Assembly (NCBI GenBank): GCA_910585575.1
Contig: CAJUFS010000016.1
Span: forward strand, 1,664-47,405
Direction: 5' to 3'
Length of the DNA: 45,742 nt
Origin: an uncultured Adlercreutzia sp.
Lineage (GTDB): Bacteria > Actinomycetota > Coriobacteriia > Coriobacteriales > Eggerthellaceae
In this document: positions 35,799-43,567 of the stretch, one piece after another
Position numbering within the stretch: the stretch's first letter is position 1
Layout: every line of letters begins with the position of its first letter
Notes under the pieces: model-generated
What the model saw: only the letters and a program-made list of their open reading frames with translations
The model's database searches: none
Told to the model about the DNA's origin: nothing
Position numbers and translations under genes: made by a program

Positions 35799-36851
35799 CT
35801 ATCCGATCGATCCCATGATGCCGATGAGGGGCATCATGACCGAGATGAGCGTGGCCCCCACGGCGATGGTCAGAAACGCCGCCAGAGCGGGCTCGATATT
35901 GTCGATGGCGCCGTCGATTTGCAGAATTGCGTCATCGAAGAAGTTGGCCGACAGGCGGTCGAGCGCCGCATCGAGCGAGCCCGAGCGCGTGCCGATGGTG
36001 AGCATGCGCGCGTGAATCTGCTCGAACACCTGGGCCTCGGTAATGGCCTGGGCCAGCGAGCGCGGCTCGGTGGCGTCGATCATCAGCGCGTAGGCCGCTT
36101 GGCCCTTGGCCTTGAGCCCCGCGTGCTCCACCACTTCCAGCGCCTCTTTCATGGCCGTGTCGGTGTTCACGCCCGAGGCCGTGTAGGCCGCCAGGGCCGA
36201 GGCAAAGCGCGACACCGCCAGCTGCTCCATGGCGCCACGGGTGGCGGGGAATTTCTCGAAGATGCTCATCACCGCCATGCGGCCGCTTTCCGAGCGGCAG
36301 GCAACGACGAGCCCCAGGGCAATGACCGTGCACACCAGGGTGATGCCCAGGGCCACCCAGCCAATGCCGATGGACAGGCCCACGGCGTTGAAGGAGCCGT
36401 TGGTCAGCGAACCGGCAATGGACACGTAGACGTCCTCGAACACGGGCAGGATAATGACGACGGTAAACGCCAGAATAAGGCTCATGATGCACAGGAGCGC
36501 CGCCGGGTAGCCCACGGCCGAGCGAATCTTGGCGAACAGGCGATCCTCTTCGTCGTAGTACACGCCCAGGGCCCGCAGCACCTCTTCCAGGCGCCCGGCC
36601 CCCTCGCCCACGCTGACCATGTCCACGGCATAGCGCGGGAAGGCGCCCGACTCCTTCATGGCCTGGGCCAGGTTACGGCCGCTGTTCAGGCTGCGGTACA
36701 CCGACTCGCACGTTGCCTGCAGCGCCGCGTCGCCGATGTCCTCGGACAACATGCCCACGGCTTCGTCGGTTTGGATGCCGGCCGCCAGCATCATGGCGAC
36801 GCTCTCGCAGAAAAGGCTGATGCCCGCGCTGTCGAGTTTTGGTTTGGCCAT
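35799..36851 (-). CDS. PilC/GspF-type inner-membrane platform protein
   Basis: A 350-residue membrane protein with two GspF repeats: FCESVAMMLAAGIQTDEAVGML and FASALAAYTASGVNTDTAMKEALEVVEH. Hydrophobic spans lie at about 122-145, 160-190 and 322-345. SVGEGAGRLEEVLRALGVYYDEEDRLFAKIRSAVGYPAALLC and TIGTRSGSLDAALDRLSANFFDDA are the family's diagnostic segments. It anchors the ATPase and moves pilin subunits in the membrane. A GGGGAGACC site precedes ATG 36851. It is the first of the coupled pilus genes after the transglutaminase. Confidence 0.92.
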   Translation of the reverse strand: MAKPKLDSAGISLFCESVAMMLAAGIQTDEAVGMLSEDIGDAALQATCESVYRSLNSGRNLAQAMKESGAFPRYAVDMVSVGEGAGRLEEVLRALGVYYDEEDRLFAKIRSAVGYPAALLCIMSLILAFTVVIILPVFEDVYVSIAGSLTNGSFNAVGLSIGIGWVALGITLVCTVIALGLVVACRSESGRMAVMSIFEKFPATRGAMEQLAVSRFASALAAYTASGVNTDTAMKEALEVVEHAGLKAKGQAAYALMIDATEPRSLAQAITEAQVFEQIHARMLTIGTRSGSLDAALDRLSANFFDDAILQIDGAIDNIEPALAAFLTIAVGATLISVMMPLIGIMGSIG

Positions 36852-36865
36852 GGTCTCCCCTGTTC

Positions 36866-37834
36866 CTAATAGGTGTATCGATCGGTGTAGCTGGTTCCGT
36901 CGCCGATAGTGCTGGCCGCCCCGCTGGCGGCGAAGGTCAAATCGACGCGAGTCCAGTCGTTTGGCTTAATGCTGATTTCTACGCTCACCCATTCACCATC
37001 AATATATACCATGTTCCACGCATGGTATACGTCATCAGGTGAAACGTACCCGGTAACAACCTTACAGGGAATCCCGAGGCTGCGCAGCATGGCCGCGCCC
37101 AGGGAAGCGTAGTCGAAGCAGATGCCCGTGCCCGAGGCCAGGGTTGCGTCGGGGTCGGGCACATAACCCGTCGACGAGGCCAGCTGCGCGGCCTTGTCGT
37201 GGTCGTAGGTGATGTTGTTCACCACCCATTCGTATACATTGCGCACGATGTCGGCCTGGTTGGAGCAGCCTTCGGCCAGCTCGCGCGCCTTGGCCGTCAC
37301 CGCCGAGGACTCGTCGTAGTCCACGAACATGTTGGGCACCAAGAACGGCGCCGCCTCGCTGTTCAGTTTCACGTTCTCGATGACGCTGAACAGCTCGACG
37401 TAGTTGTTGCCCGAGGTATTTTGCATGACGCGGAAATTGTAGGGGCCGTCCCCCATGTTAAGCGGCACCACAATGGGCGTGTTGTCGCCGGGAAGGTCGT
37501 AGTTGTAGCTCATTTCCCCTTTGCTGACCTGGAACTTCAGCCGCGCCGAGCTGGTGGCCGCGGCCCCCACGTAGCCCTCAGCCAAGCAGGAGGTGTCGAT
37601 GGCGCAGTCGTTGCCCGTCTGGGCGGCATCGGCATGGAACGCCGACAGCGCCAGCGAGGAGGGGGGCGTGTAGTCGGGGCCCGAAGTGGAGCCGCCGTCG
37701 TCGGCCGCCCCTTCGCCAGCCCCGGCCCCGCCGCCGGCATTCGCGCCGCCTCCGCCGCAGCCGACCAGGGCAACCAGCGCCAGAAGCGCCATAAGCGCCA
37801 GGGCCAGGCAGCGATATGTGCGACGGGCGATCAT
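36866..37834 (-). CDS. Transglutaminase-like lipoprotein
   Basis: A 322-residue exported lipoprotein: signal peptide with lipobox ending LVGC (Cys26), a Gly-rich tether to about residue 50, then a transglutaminase-like domain. The catalytic set is Cys239 (GTGICFDYAS), His271 (YHAWNMVYIDGEW) and Asp298 (TRVDLTF). Such enzymes hydrolyse or cross-link glutamine side chains or act as proteases. It lies 4 bases after the sensor kinase stop and 14 bp before the PilC gene, so it is probably made with both. It may cross-link or process surface proteins, perhaps the pilus itself (inference). Confidence 0.88.
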   Translation of the reverse strand: MIARRTYRCLALALMALLALVALVGCGGGGANAGGGAGAGEGAADDGGSTSGPDYTPPSSLALSAFHADAAQTGNDCAIDTSCLAEGYVGAAATSSARLKFQVSKGEMSYNYDLPGDNTPIVVPLNMGDGPYNFRVMQNTSGNNYVELFSVIENVKLNSEAAPFLVPNMFVDYDESSAVTAKARELAEGCSNQADIVRNVYEWVVNNITYDHDKAAQLASSTGYVPDPDATLASGTGICFDYASLGAAMLRSLGIPCKVVTGYVSPDDVYHAWNMVYIDGEWVSVEISIKPNDWTRVDLTFAASGAASTIGDGTSYTDRYTY

Positions 37835-37838
37835 GCAG

Positions 37839-40835
37839 TTACAGCCATTCGTTCAAGGTTTTCACGAGCAGTTCGATTTCCATGGGCTTCGACATATGAG
37901 CGTTCATGCCCGCAACCCGCGAGCGCGCCACATCGTCGGCGAAAGCATCGGCCGTCAGGGCGACAATGGGCAGGTCGGCCAAGTCGGGACGGGCGTCGAT
38001 GACAATGTCGTCCAGGCCCTTCCCCTCGGCCGCCGCACGAATGGCGCTGGCGGCCTGGTAGCCGTTCATGACGGGCATCTGGATGTCCATGAACACCAGG
38101 TCATAGTGGCCGGGCTCGGCATCGAGCAGCATCTCCACCGCTCGGCGCCCGTTTTCCGCATGATCCACTTCAAGGCCGGTCATGCCCAAAATGTCCAGGG
38201 CAATGGCCGCCGCGATGGAATTGTCCTCGGTCAGCAGCACGCGATGGCCGCTGAAGTCGCTTTGCTGCAGCACCTCGTATTCGCTGACCGGCTCGTCGAC
38301 CTCTGCCTCGAGGAGCCCCTTCATCACATGGATAAGACGGCTGCGGAACAGCGGCTTGGCGATGAAGGCGTCGACGCCCACAGCGCGGGCCTCCTGCTCC
38401 ACCGCCGTCCAGTCGTAGGCGGAAAGAATAATGATGGGCAGATCGTCGGCAACGATCTCGCGAATTTCCTGGGCCGCCTCGATGCCGCTTTTGCCGGGCA
38501 TCTTCCAGTCGAGAATGATGGCCACGTAGTCGCGCGCCTCGTCGACGGCGCGGCGCACCGCCTCCACGGCATCCTCGCCCGAGAGCACGTAGTCGGGCTC
38601 CATGCCCACGCTGCGCAGCAGCTCGCACGCGCTTTCGCAGGCCGATTCCTCGTCGTCGGCCACCAGCACCCGCAAACCCTCGAAGGTAGACAGATCGTGG
38701 GAGTCGCCCTCACGCAGCTTCATGTACACGGTGACGGTGAAGGTGGTGCCCTCGCCCAGCTTGCTCTGCACGTCGATGGTGCCGTTCATGAGGTTCACTA
38801 CCGAGCGCACAATGGACATGCCCAGGCCCGTGCCCTCTACCTTGGTGACGCGGGAGTCGTTGGCGCGGGTGAAGGGCTCGAACACCTTCTTTACGAAGTC
38901 CTCGGACATGCCGCAGCCGGTGTCCGAGAAGGTGAACTCGTAGCAGCCGGAGCCCTTGATGCGGCTCGGCAGCTCTTTGATGCGCAGGCTGACAATGCCG
39001 CCTTCGGGGGTGAACTTCACCGAGTTGCCCATGATGTTCACAAACACCTGCTGCAGGCGCATGGGATCGCCCACCACGTGCTCGTGCTGAATGTCGGCAA
39101 TTTCCACCTTCAGCTCGAGCTTCTTGTCGTTGATCTGCGGCGTCATGATGGACAGCAGGCTCTCCACCGTCTCGGGCAGGTCGAAGTCCTCCTCCGACAG
39201 GCCCAAGTTGCCGCTCTCGATCTTCGCCATGTCGAGCACCTCGTTGATGAGGCCCAGCAAGTGGCGACTGGAGGTGGTGATTTTGGTGAGGCAGTCCTTC
39301 ACGCGCTCCGGGTCGTCCAAATACATGGTGGCAATAGCCGTCAGCCCCATGATGGAGTTCATGGGCGTGCGGATATCGTGGGACATGGAGTTCAAAAAGT
39401 CGCTCTTGGCCTTCGAGGCACGCTCGGCCTCGCGGAAGGCGTCCTCGAGCGCATTATGGTTGGCAATCTCGCGTTCCTTCACGTCGGTGACGTCCTGCAC
39501 CGACATGAGCACACTCTGCACCACGCCGTTATTGTCGCGCACCAGAGGGATCATGGAGGCCTGGTTCCAGGACACGTCGCCCGTGGCCGGGTCGGTGAGG
39601 CGGTACTCAAGGTGCAGGTAGGGCATGTCCGCCGTCAAATGTTCCTGGATGTACTCGGGCGTGAGCATGGCCTTCATGCGCTCGGCTTCTTCCTCGTCGG
39701 AGAAGCGCGTCTGCCAGTAATAGCGGAACATGTTGTACTCGCCATGGCGGGGCAGATCGTCGTTGATGCCGTCGTCCTTCAGATACTCGTAGGTGTTGCG
39801 CGTCAAATCGATAACGGCAAAGCGGCGGAACAGCGCCAGCGAGGAATTGACGATGCCCGTCACGTGCTCGCTTTCCGAGATCAGCTTCGAGCGCTGGCGA
39901 ATGGACTGCACCAGGAAGTAGGCCGCCACGGCCGCCAGGGCCAGGGCCACCAGCGAGACAAACACCATGCCGGCCAAGTTGGCGCTGGCCGTCATGTCGT
40001 CAGTGATCGAACTGGGGAAAGTGCGCATGAGCATCCAGTCGTAATCGGGCAGCTGCATGACATAGGCCATGCCGCTTCCCGACTCGCCCTTGTAGTCGAA
40101 GGTGACCGAGGAGCCGTTGTGGAACGCCTCTTCAAGATCGGCCCGCGAGATGTCGCTGGTAGAGCCGTTCTCGAAGTACAGATCCTGGGCGTTGCCCACT
40201 TCGTTCGCGTAGGCCAACGAGGACGAGTGGGCCACCACCGTGCCGTCGCGCGTGCACAGGTAGGTGCTCGTCTGCTCGCCGAAAAAGTAGGTGGCCAGGA
40301 ACTCCTCCATGGAGTCCTCGCGATAGGCGCCCGCTATGACGCCGATCACTTCGCCGTCATAGCGCAAGGGGGTGTAGAAGATAACGGAAAGGTCGCCGTA
40401 GAACAGGGAGTCATCGGTGGCGCACACGCCCGAGTCGCCCTCGATGCCGCGCACATAATATTCGCGGTCCGCGGCATTGCCCGTCTGGCCCCGATCGTCG
40501 ATGGTCAGGCCGTCCATGGCCGAAAAGGTGACATAGTCGAACTTCGTGGTTTCGGCCAGCACCTTGATGCCCTCGATGCTGGCATCTTCAGCGCGCGTCA
40601 AACCTCGCTCGTACATAGAGGACAGCAGCTTCACCTCGGTTTGGGAATCGGTCATCCACTCACTGATGCGGCGCGCCGACTGCTGGGTGGACCCCTGCAG
40701 GTACTGGGCGTTCTGCGCGTTGATGCGCTCAGTGTTCATGGTAAGAAACACCGCGAAGGCCCCCATGATAACTGCCAGGGCCAGCACGATGACAATGACG
40801 CGTCCACTCTTTGTTTTGCTGTCTGTTCCGGTCAT
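37839..40835 (-). CDS. Hybrid sensor histidine kinase with two receiver domains
   Basis: A 998-residue membrane kinase. Spans lie at about 12-33 and 287-309; the 250 residues between form an extracytoplasmic Cache-like sensor (NAADREYYVRGI and FYTPLRYDGEVIGVIAGAY). A PAS-like region occupies about 325-452. HisKA contains SMSHDIRTPMNSIMG (His486); HATPase has NSVKFTPEGG (Asn604), DTGCGM and GTGLGMSIV. Receiver 1 (722-840) has phospho-acceptor Asp776; receiver 2 (865-998) has Asp917. The output must pass through a separate HPt domain, which is encoded just upstream. It is the sensor of the relay that includes the proteins at 40898 and 41291. Confidence 0.95.
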   Translation of the reverse strand: MTGTDSKTKSGRVIVIVLALAVIMGAFAVFLTMNTERINAQNAQYLQGSTQQSARRISEWMTDSQTEVKLLSSMYERGLTRAEDASIEGIKVLAETTKFDYVTFSAMDGLTIDDRGQTGNAADREYYVRGIEGDSGVCATDDSLFYGDLSVIFYTPLRYDGEVIGVIAGAYREDSMEEFLATYFFGEQTSTYLCTRDGTVVAHSSSLAYANEVGNAQDLYFENGSTSDISRADLEEAFHNGSSVTFDYKGESGSGMAYVMQLPDYDWMLMRTFPSSITDDMTASANLAGMVFVSLVALALAAVAAYFLVQSIRQRSKLISESEHVTGIVNSSLALFRRFAVIDLTRNTYEYLKDDGINDDLPRHGEYNMFRYYWQTRFSDEEEAERMKAMLTPEYIQEHLTADMPYLHLEYRLTDPATGDVSWNQASMIPLVRDNNGVVQSVLMSVQDVTDVKEREIANHNALEDAFREAERASKAKSDFLNSMSHDIRTPMNSIMGLTAIATMYLDDPERVKDCLTKITTSSRHLLGLINEVLDMAKIESGNLGLSEEDFDLPETVESLLSIMTPQINDKKLELKVEIADIQHEHVVGDPMRLQQVFVNIMGNSVKFTPEGGIVSLRIKELPSRIKGSGCYEFTFSDTGCGMSEDFVKKVFEPFTRANDSRVTKVEGTGLGMSIVRSVVNLMNGTIDVQSKLGEGTTFTVTVYMKLREGDSHDLSTFEGLRVLVADDEESACESACELLRSVGMEPDYVLSGEDAVEAVRRAVDEARDYVAIILDWKMPGKSGIEAAQEIREIVADDLPIIILSAYDWTAVEQEARAVGVDAFIAKPLFRSRLIHVMKGLLEAEVDEPVSEYEVLQQSDFSGHRVLLTEDNSIAAAIALDILGMTGLEVDHAENGRRAVEMLLDAEPGHYDLVFMDIQMPVMNGYQAASAIRAAAEGKGLDDIVIDARPDLADLPIVALTADAFADDVARSRVAGMNAHMSKPMEIELLVKTLNEWL

Positions 40836-40897
40836 GAACCTTTCCTTCCAGGGATGTCGGCGCTTGCGCAGGGCGCGAGCGCCGGCGGCCCTGTGAG

Positions 40898-41260
40898 CTA
40901 GATGATAGCGATGGAGTCGACCACCAAGGAGTAGGCGTCACGCACCGCCGGCAGCAGCTCGGGCACCTTGTCCAGCGCCGCCGGCATGCCGGCATCGTCC
41001 AGGCGCAGAGCATCGGACAGCGCCGCCGATGCCTCGAACAGCGGCGTGAAGCCCAGGTCGCGGCTGACGCCCTTCAGGGTGTGGGCACCGCGGTAGGCCT
41101 CGGGGAAATCTCCCGCCTCGAGGGCGTTCTCCAGGGTTTGCAGGGAGGTGTCCTGCAAGAAGATCTTCGCGAACTTCTCGATGCGCTCGTCGGTGAGCAA
41201 GCGGCCGCGCACCGTTTCCAGGTCGCCGCCCATGGCAGCGTAGGCAATCTCCAGTGACAT
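40898..41260 (-). CDS. HPt phosphotransfer protein
   Basis: A 120-residue, all-helical cytoplasmic protein. AYRGAHTLKGVSRDLGFTPLFEAS places the phospho-accepting histidine at His60 in the standard H-x-L-K-G motif. It would take phosphate from the receiver of the hybrid kinase and pass it to the response regulator. It sits between the two, in the same direction: 30 bp after the regulator gene and 62 bp before the kinase gene. Confidence 0.93.
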   Translation of the reverse strand: MSLEIAYAAMGGDLETVRGRLLTDERIEKFAKIFLQDTSLQTLENALEAGDFPEAYRGAHTLKGVSRDLGFTPLFEASAALSDALRLDDAGMPAALDKVPELLPAVRDAYSLVVDSIAII

Positions 41261-41290
41261 ATCTCTCTCCTTTATATAGGGGCGGCCTTG

Positions 41291-43417
41291 CTACTGGCCT
41301 TCTTCTCCTTTATCGATGCCTGACAGCGCCGTGTGGCTGCCATCGGTCAGCGAATGCTGCTCTTCCTCGTTCAGTTCGTCGTAGAAGACGAAGCCGCCGC
41401 GTCCGCTGCGCTTCATGTGGTACAGGGCCACGTCGGCGCGGCGGAACAGCTCGTCGTAGTCGCGCACGCCGCCCTCGGTGGTGGCCACGCCCATGGACAC
41501 CGACAGCGGGAAGCCCTCGAACTCGCCTTCCAGCGAGCCGTGGATGCGCTCGATGAGCGGCTGCGGGTTCACCGGGCACTCCATGCACAGCAGAAATTCG
41601 TCGCCGCCCACGCGAGCCACAATGTCATCACCGCGGACGCTGTCCTGCAGACGGCTGGCGAAGTGCTGCAGCACCTTGTCGCCGAACTGATGGCCGTGGT
41701 TGTCGTTGGCCTGCTTGAACAGGTCCAGGTCGCACACGGCCAGCACGAAGCGATCGGTGTCGCGATCGTGATCATGCCCCTCGCCCAGGCGGTCGGCGAT
41801 GACCTTGCGGGCAAAGGCGCCGTTCACCACTTCCGTCAGCGGATCGTGGTAGGCCTTGAACTGCAGGTCGCGCAGCTGAGCCTGCTGGTCGTCGATGTCG
41901 ATGAACTTGCCGATGGAGCCCATGTAGGACGGCGGGTTCTCCTCGCTCCACAGGGCGCGGGCCAGCACATGGAGCCAGCGCGTCTCGCCTTCCACGGTCA
42001 CCTGCATCTCCATGTCCACCACCGGGTCGTCCGGCGTGGTGGAGCGCAGCAGGCTGCTCATGGCCGCCAAGTTCTCCGAGCCGAACACCTGGCAGAACGC
42101 CTCGTCGTTGTAGGGGTCCATGACAATTTCCGGCAGCCCCAGCTTGCGCTCGGACCAGTCGGACAACACGATCATGGCCGGTTCCTCGGTGAACTCGAAC
42201 TGCACCTCGTTGCTCATGGAAGCAAAGAAGTGGTACTTCATGCGCTCGTAGTCCAGCAGCTCCAGGGTGCGGCTGGACGCCTGGGCGTCGCCAGCCGCCG
42301 CATCGAGGGCCGTTTCCACCAGGCGCTGGGTGTCGTTCGTGACCTCGCGGCCCGTGACACCGCGGTTCAGGCGGCTTTCCAGCTCGCCAGCCACCTCGGT
42401 GAGGCACTGGAGAATGAGCGGGTTGAAGGTGCCGCATTCTCCGTCGCGAATCATGCGCAGGGCCTCTTCGTGGCTGAAGGGCGGCTTGTACACGCGGGGG
42501 CTCGTCAGAGCATCGTACACGTCGGCCAGCGCTACTACCTGAGCCGAGATGGGAATTTCCTCGCCCACCAAGCCGTCGGGATAGCCGCGGCCGTCGTAAC
42601 GCTCGTGGTGCCAGCGGCAAATTTCCCACGCCACCTTCACCAGCTTCTCATCCTTGTACAGCTCCAAATCGTCCAGCATCTGGGCGCCCACGGCCGAGTG
42701 CGTCTTCATGATGGCGAACTCTTCGTCAGTGAAGCGACCCGGCTTGTTGAGAATTTCCTCCGGGATGGCAATCTTGCCGATGTCATGCAGGCTGGATGCC
42801 ATGGAAATGAGCGAGATATCCTCGGCGGTAAGGTTGTACTGGTCGGTGAGGCGCACCAGGTGGGTGAGGATCATCTCGGTCATGGCCTGCACATTCAGCA
42901 CGTGCATGCCACTCTCGCCGTTGCGGAACTCCACGATGTGCGACAGGATGTACACCATGAGGTTGTTCGACTTCTCGCGCTCGTACACCTGGTCGGCCAC
43001 CATGCCCATAAGGTTGCGCTGCTTCTGATACAGCATGAGCGTGTTCATCACGCGGCGGCGCACGATGTTCACGTCGTAGGGGCGATTGATGAAGTCGGTC
43101 ACGCCCAACTCGTAGGCGCGCTCGATGTAGGCCGCGTCCGATTCGGCGGACACCATGATAACGGGGATGTCCTTGATCCAGCCGTTGTGGTTCATCACCT
43201 CAAGCACGCCGAAGCCGTCCATCTGCGGCATGACGTAGTCGAGCAGCACCAGCGAGATGCCCGAGCCCTCCTTCTGCATAACTGCCACGGCCTGCTTGCC
43301 GTCCTCGGCCTCCAGGATGCGGAAGCTGTCGCCGATCATGTCGGCGAGCAGCGCTCGATTCAGCATCGAGTCATCGACGATGAGGATCGTCTGCTTATTG
43401 TTCAAGCTCGTGTTGAT
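41291..43417 (-). CDS. REC / HD-GYP / PAS / GGDEF response regulator
   Basis: About 708 residues. Receiver: TILIVDDSMLNR with Asp60 (LVLLDYVMPQMDG). HD-GYP: SSLHDIGKIAIPEEILNKPGRF (His211-Asp212) and HHERYDGRGYPDG (GYP 278-280), all intact, so c-di-GMP phosphodiesterase activity is expected. A PAS-like segment lies at about 400-525. GGDEF at 604-608 is intact, with an inhibitory-site R-x-x-D (Arg595-Asp598) nine residues before it, so diguanylate cyclase activity is also expected. Start: AGGAG (43424-43428) is 6 bases from an in-frame ATC at 43417, with no ATG/GTG/TTG at that spacing; the next in-frame candidate is TTG 43405. An AUC start is proposed. Confidence 0.92.
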   Translation of the reverse strand: MNTSLNNKQTILIVDDSMLNRALLADMIGDSFRILEAEDGKQAVAVMQKEGSGISLVLLDYVMPQMDGFGVLEVMNHNGWIKDIPVIMVSAESDAAYIERAYELGVTDFINRPYDVNIVRRRVMNTLMLYQKQRNLMGMVADQVYEREKSNNLMVYILSHIVEFRNGESGMHVLNVQAMTEMILTHLVRLTDQYNLTAEDISLISMASSLHDIGKIAIPEEILNKPGRFTDEEFAIMKTHSAVGAQMLDDLELYKDEKLVKVAWEICRWHHERYDGRGYPDGLVGEEIPISAQVVALADVYDALTSPRVYKPPFSHEEALRMIRDGECGTFNPLILQCLTEVAGELESRLNRGVTGREVTNDTQRLVETALDAAAGDAQASSRTLELLDYERMKYHFFASMSNEVQFEFTEEPAMIVLSDWSERKLGLPEIVMDPYNDEAFCQVFGSENLAAMSSLLRSTTPDDPVVDMEMQVTVEGETRWLHVLARALWSEENPPSYMGSIGKFIDIDDQQAQLRDLQFKAYHDPLTEVVNGAFARKVIADRLGEGHDHDRDTDRFVLAVCDLDLFKQANDNHGHQFGDKVLQHFASRLQDSVRGDDIVARVGGDEFLLCMECPVNPQPLIERIHGSLEGEFEGFPLSVSMGVATTEGGVRDYDELFRRADVALYHMKRSGRGGFVFYDELNEEEQHSLTDGSHTALSGIDKGEEGQ

Positions 43418-43499
43418 GGCTCTCTCCTTCCATCGGCGGCTCTCGTTCTTTCTCGGCGCCCCACAGCGCCTGCTCTCTGCCAAGCGCCCCACGCGCCTG

Positions 43500-43552
43500 G
43501 GTGCGCACCCCCTTTTGGGCGGGGTGCGCACCGGACGCCCCTCGTCCGGTGC
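43500..43552. promoter_or_regulatory. Twin palindromes and overlapping hairpins before the response regulator
   Basis: GGTGCGCACC, itself a perfect palindrome, occurs at 43500-43509 and 43523-43532, 23 bp apart. Extended, they form a 12-bp stem (43500-43511 with 43521-43532). A second perfect 10-bp stem, GCACCGGACG (43528-43537) with 43543-43552, shares five bases with the first, so the two RNA hairpins exclude each other. No T tract follows either. This lies in the 150-bp gap between the CoA ligase stop and the regulator gene. Confidence 0.6.
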
Positions 43553-43567
43553 TTCCCAAACAGCCCC

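Noticed and set aside
37686-40901. Plus-strand ORF of 1071 codons opposite the sensor kinase
   Set aside because: It is antisense to a kinase with all motifs intact, and its composition (His, Gln, Arg, Val rich) is not that of a real protein.
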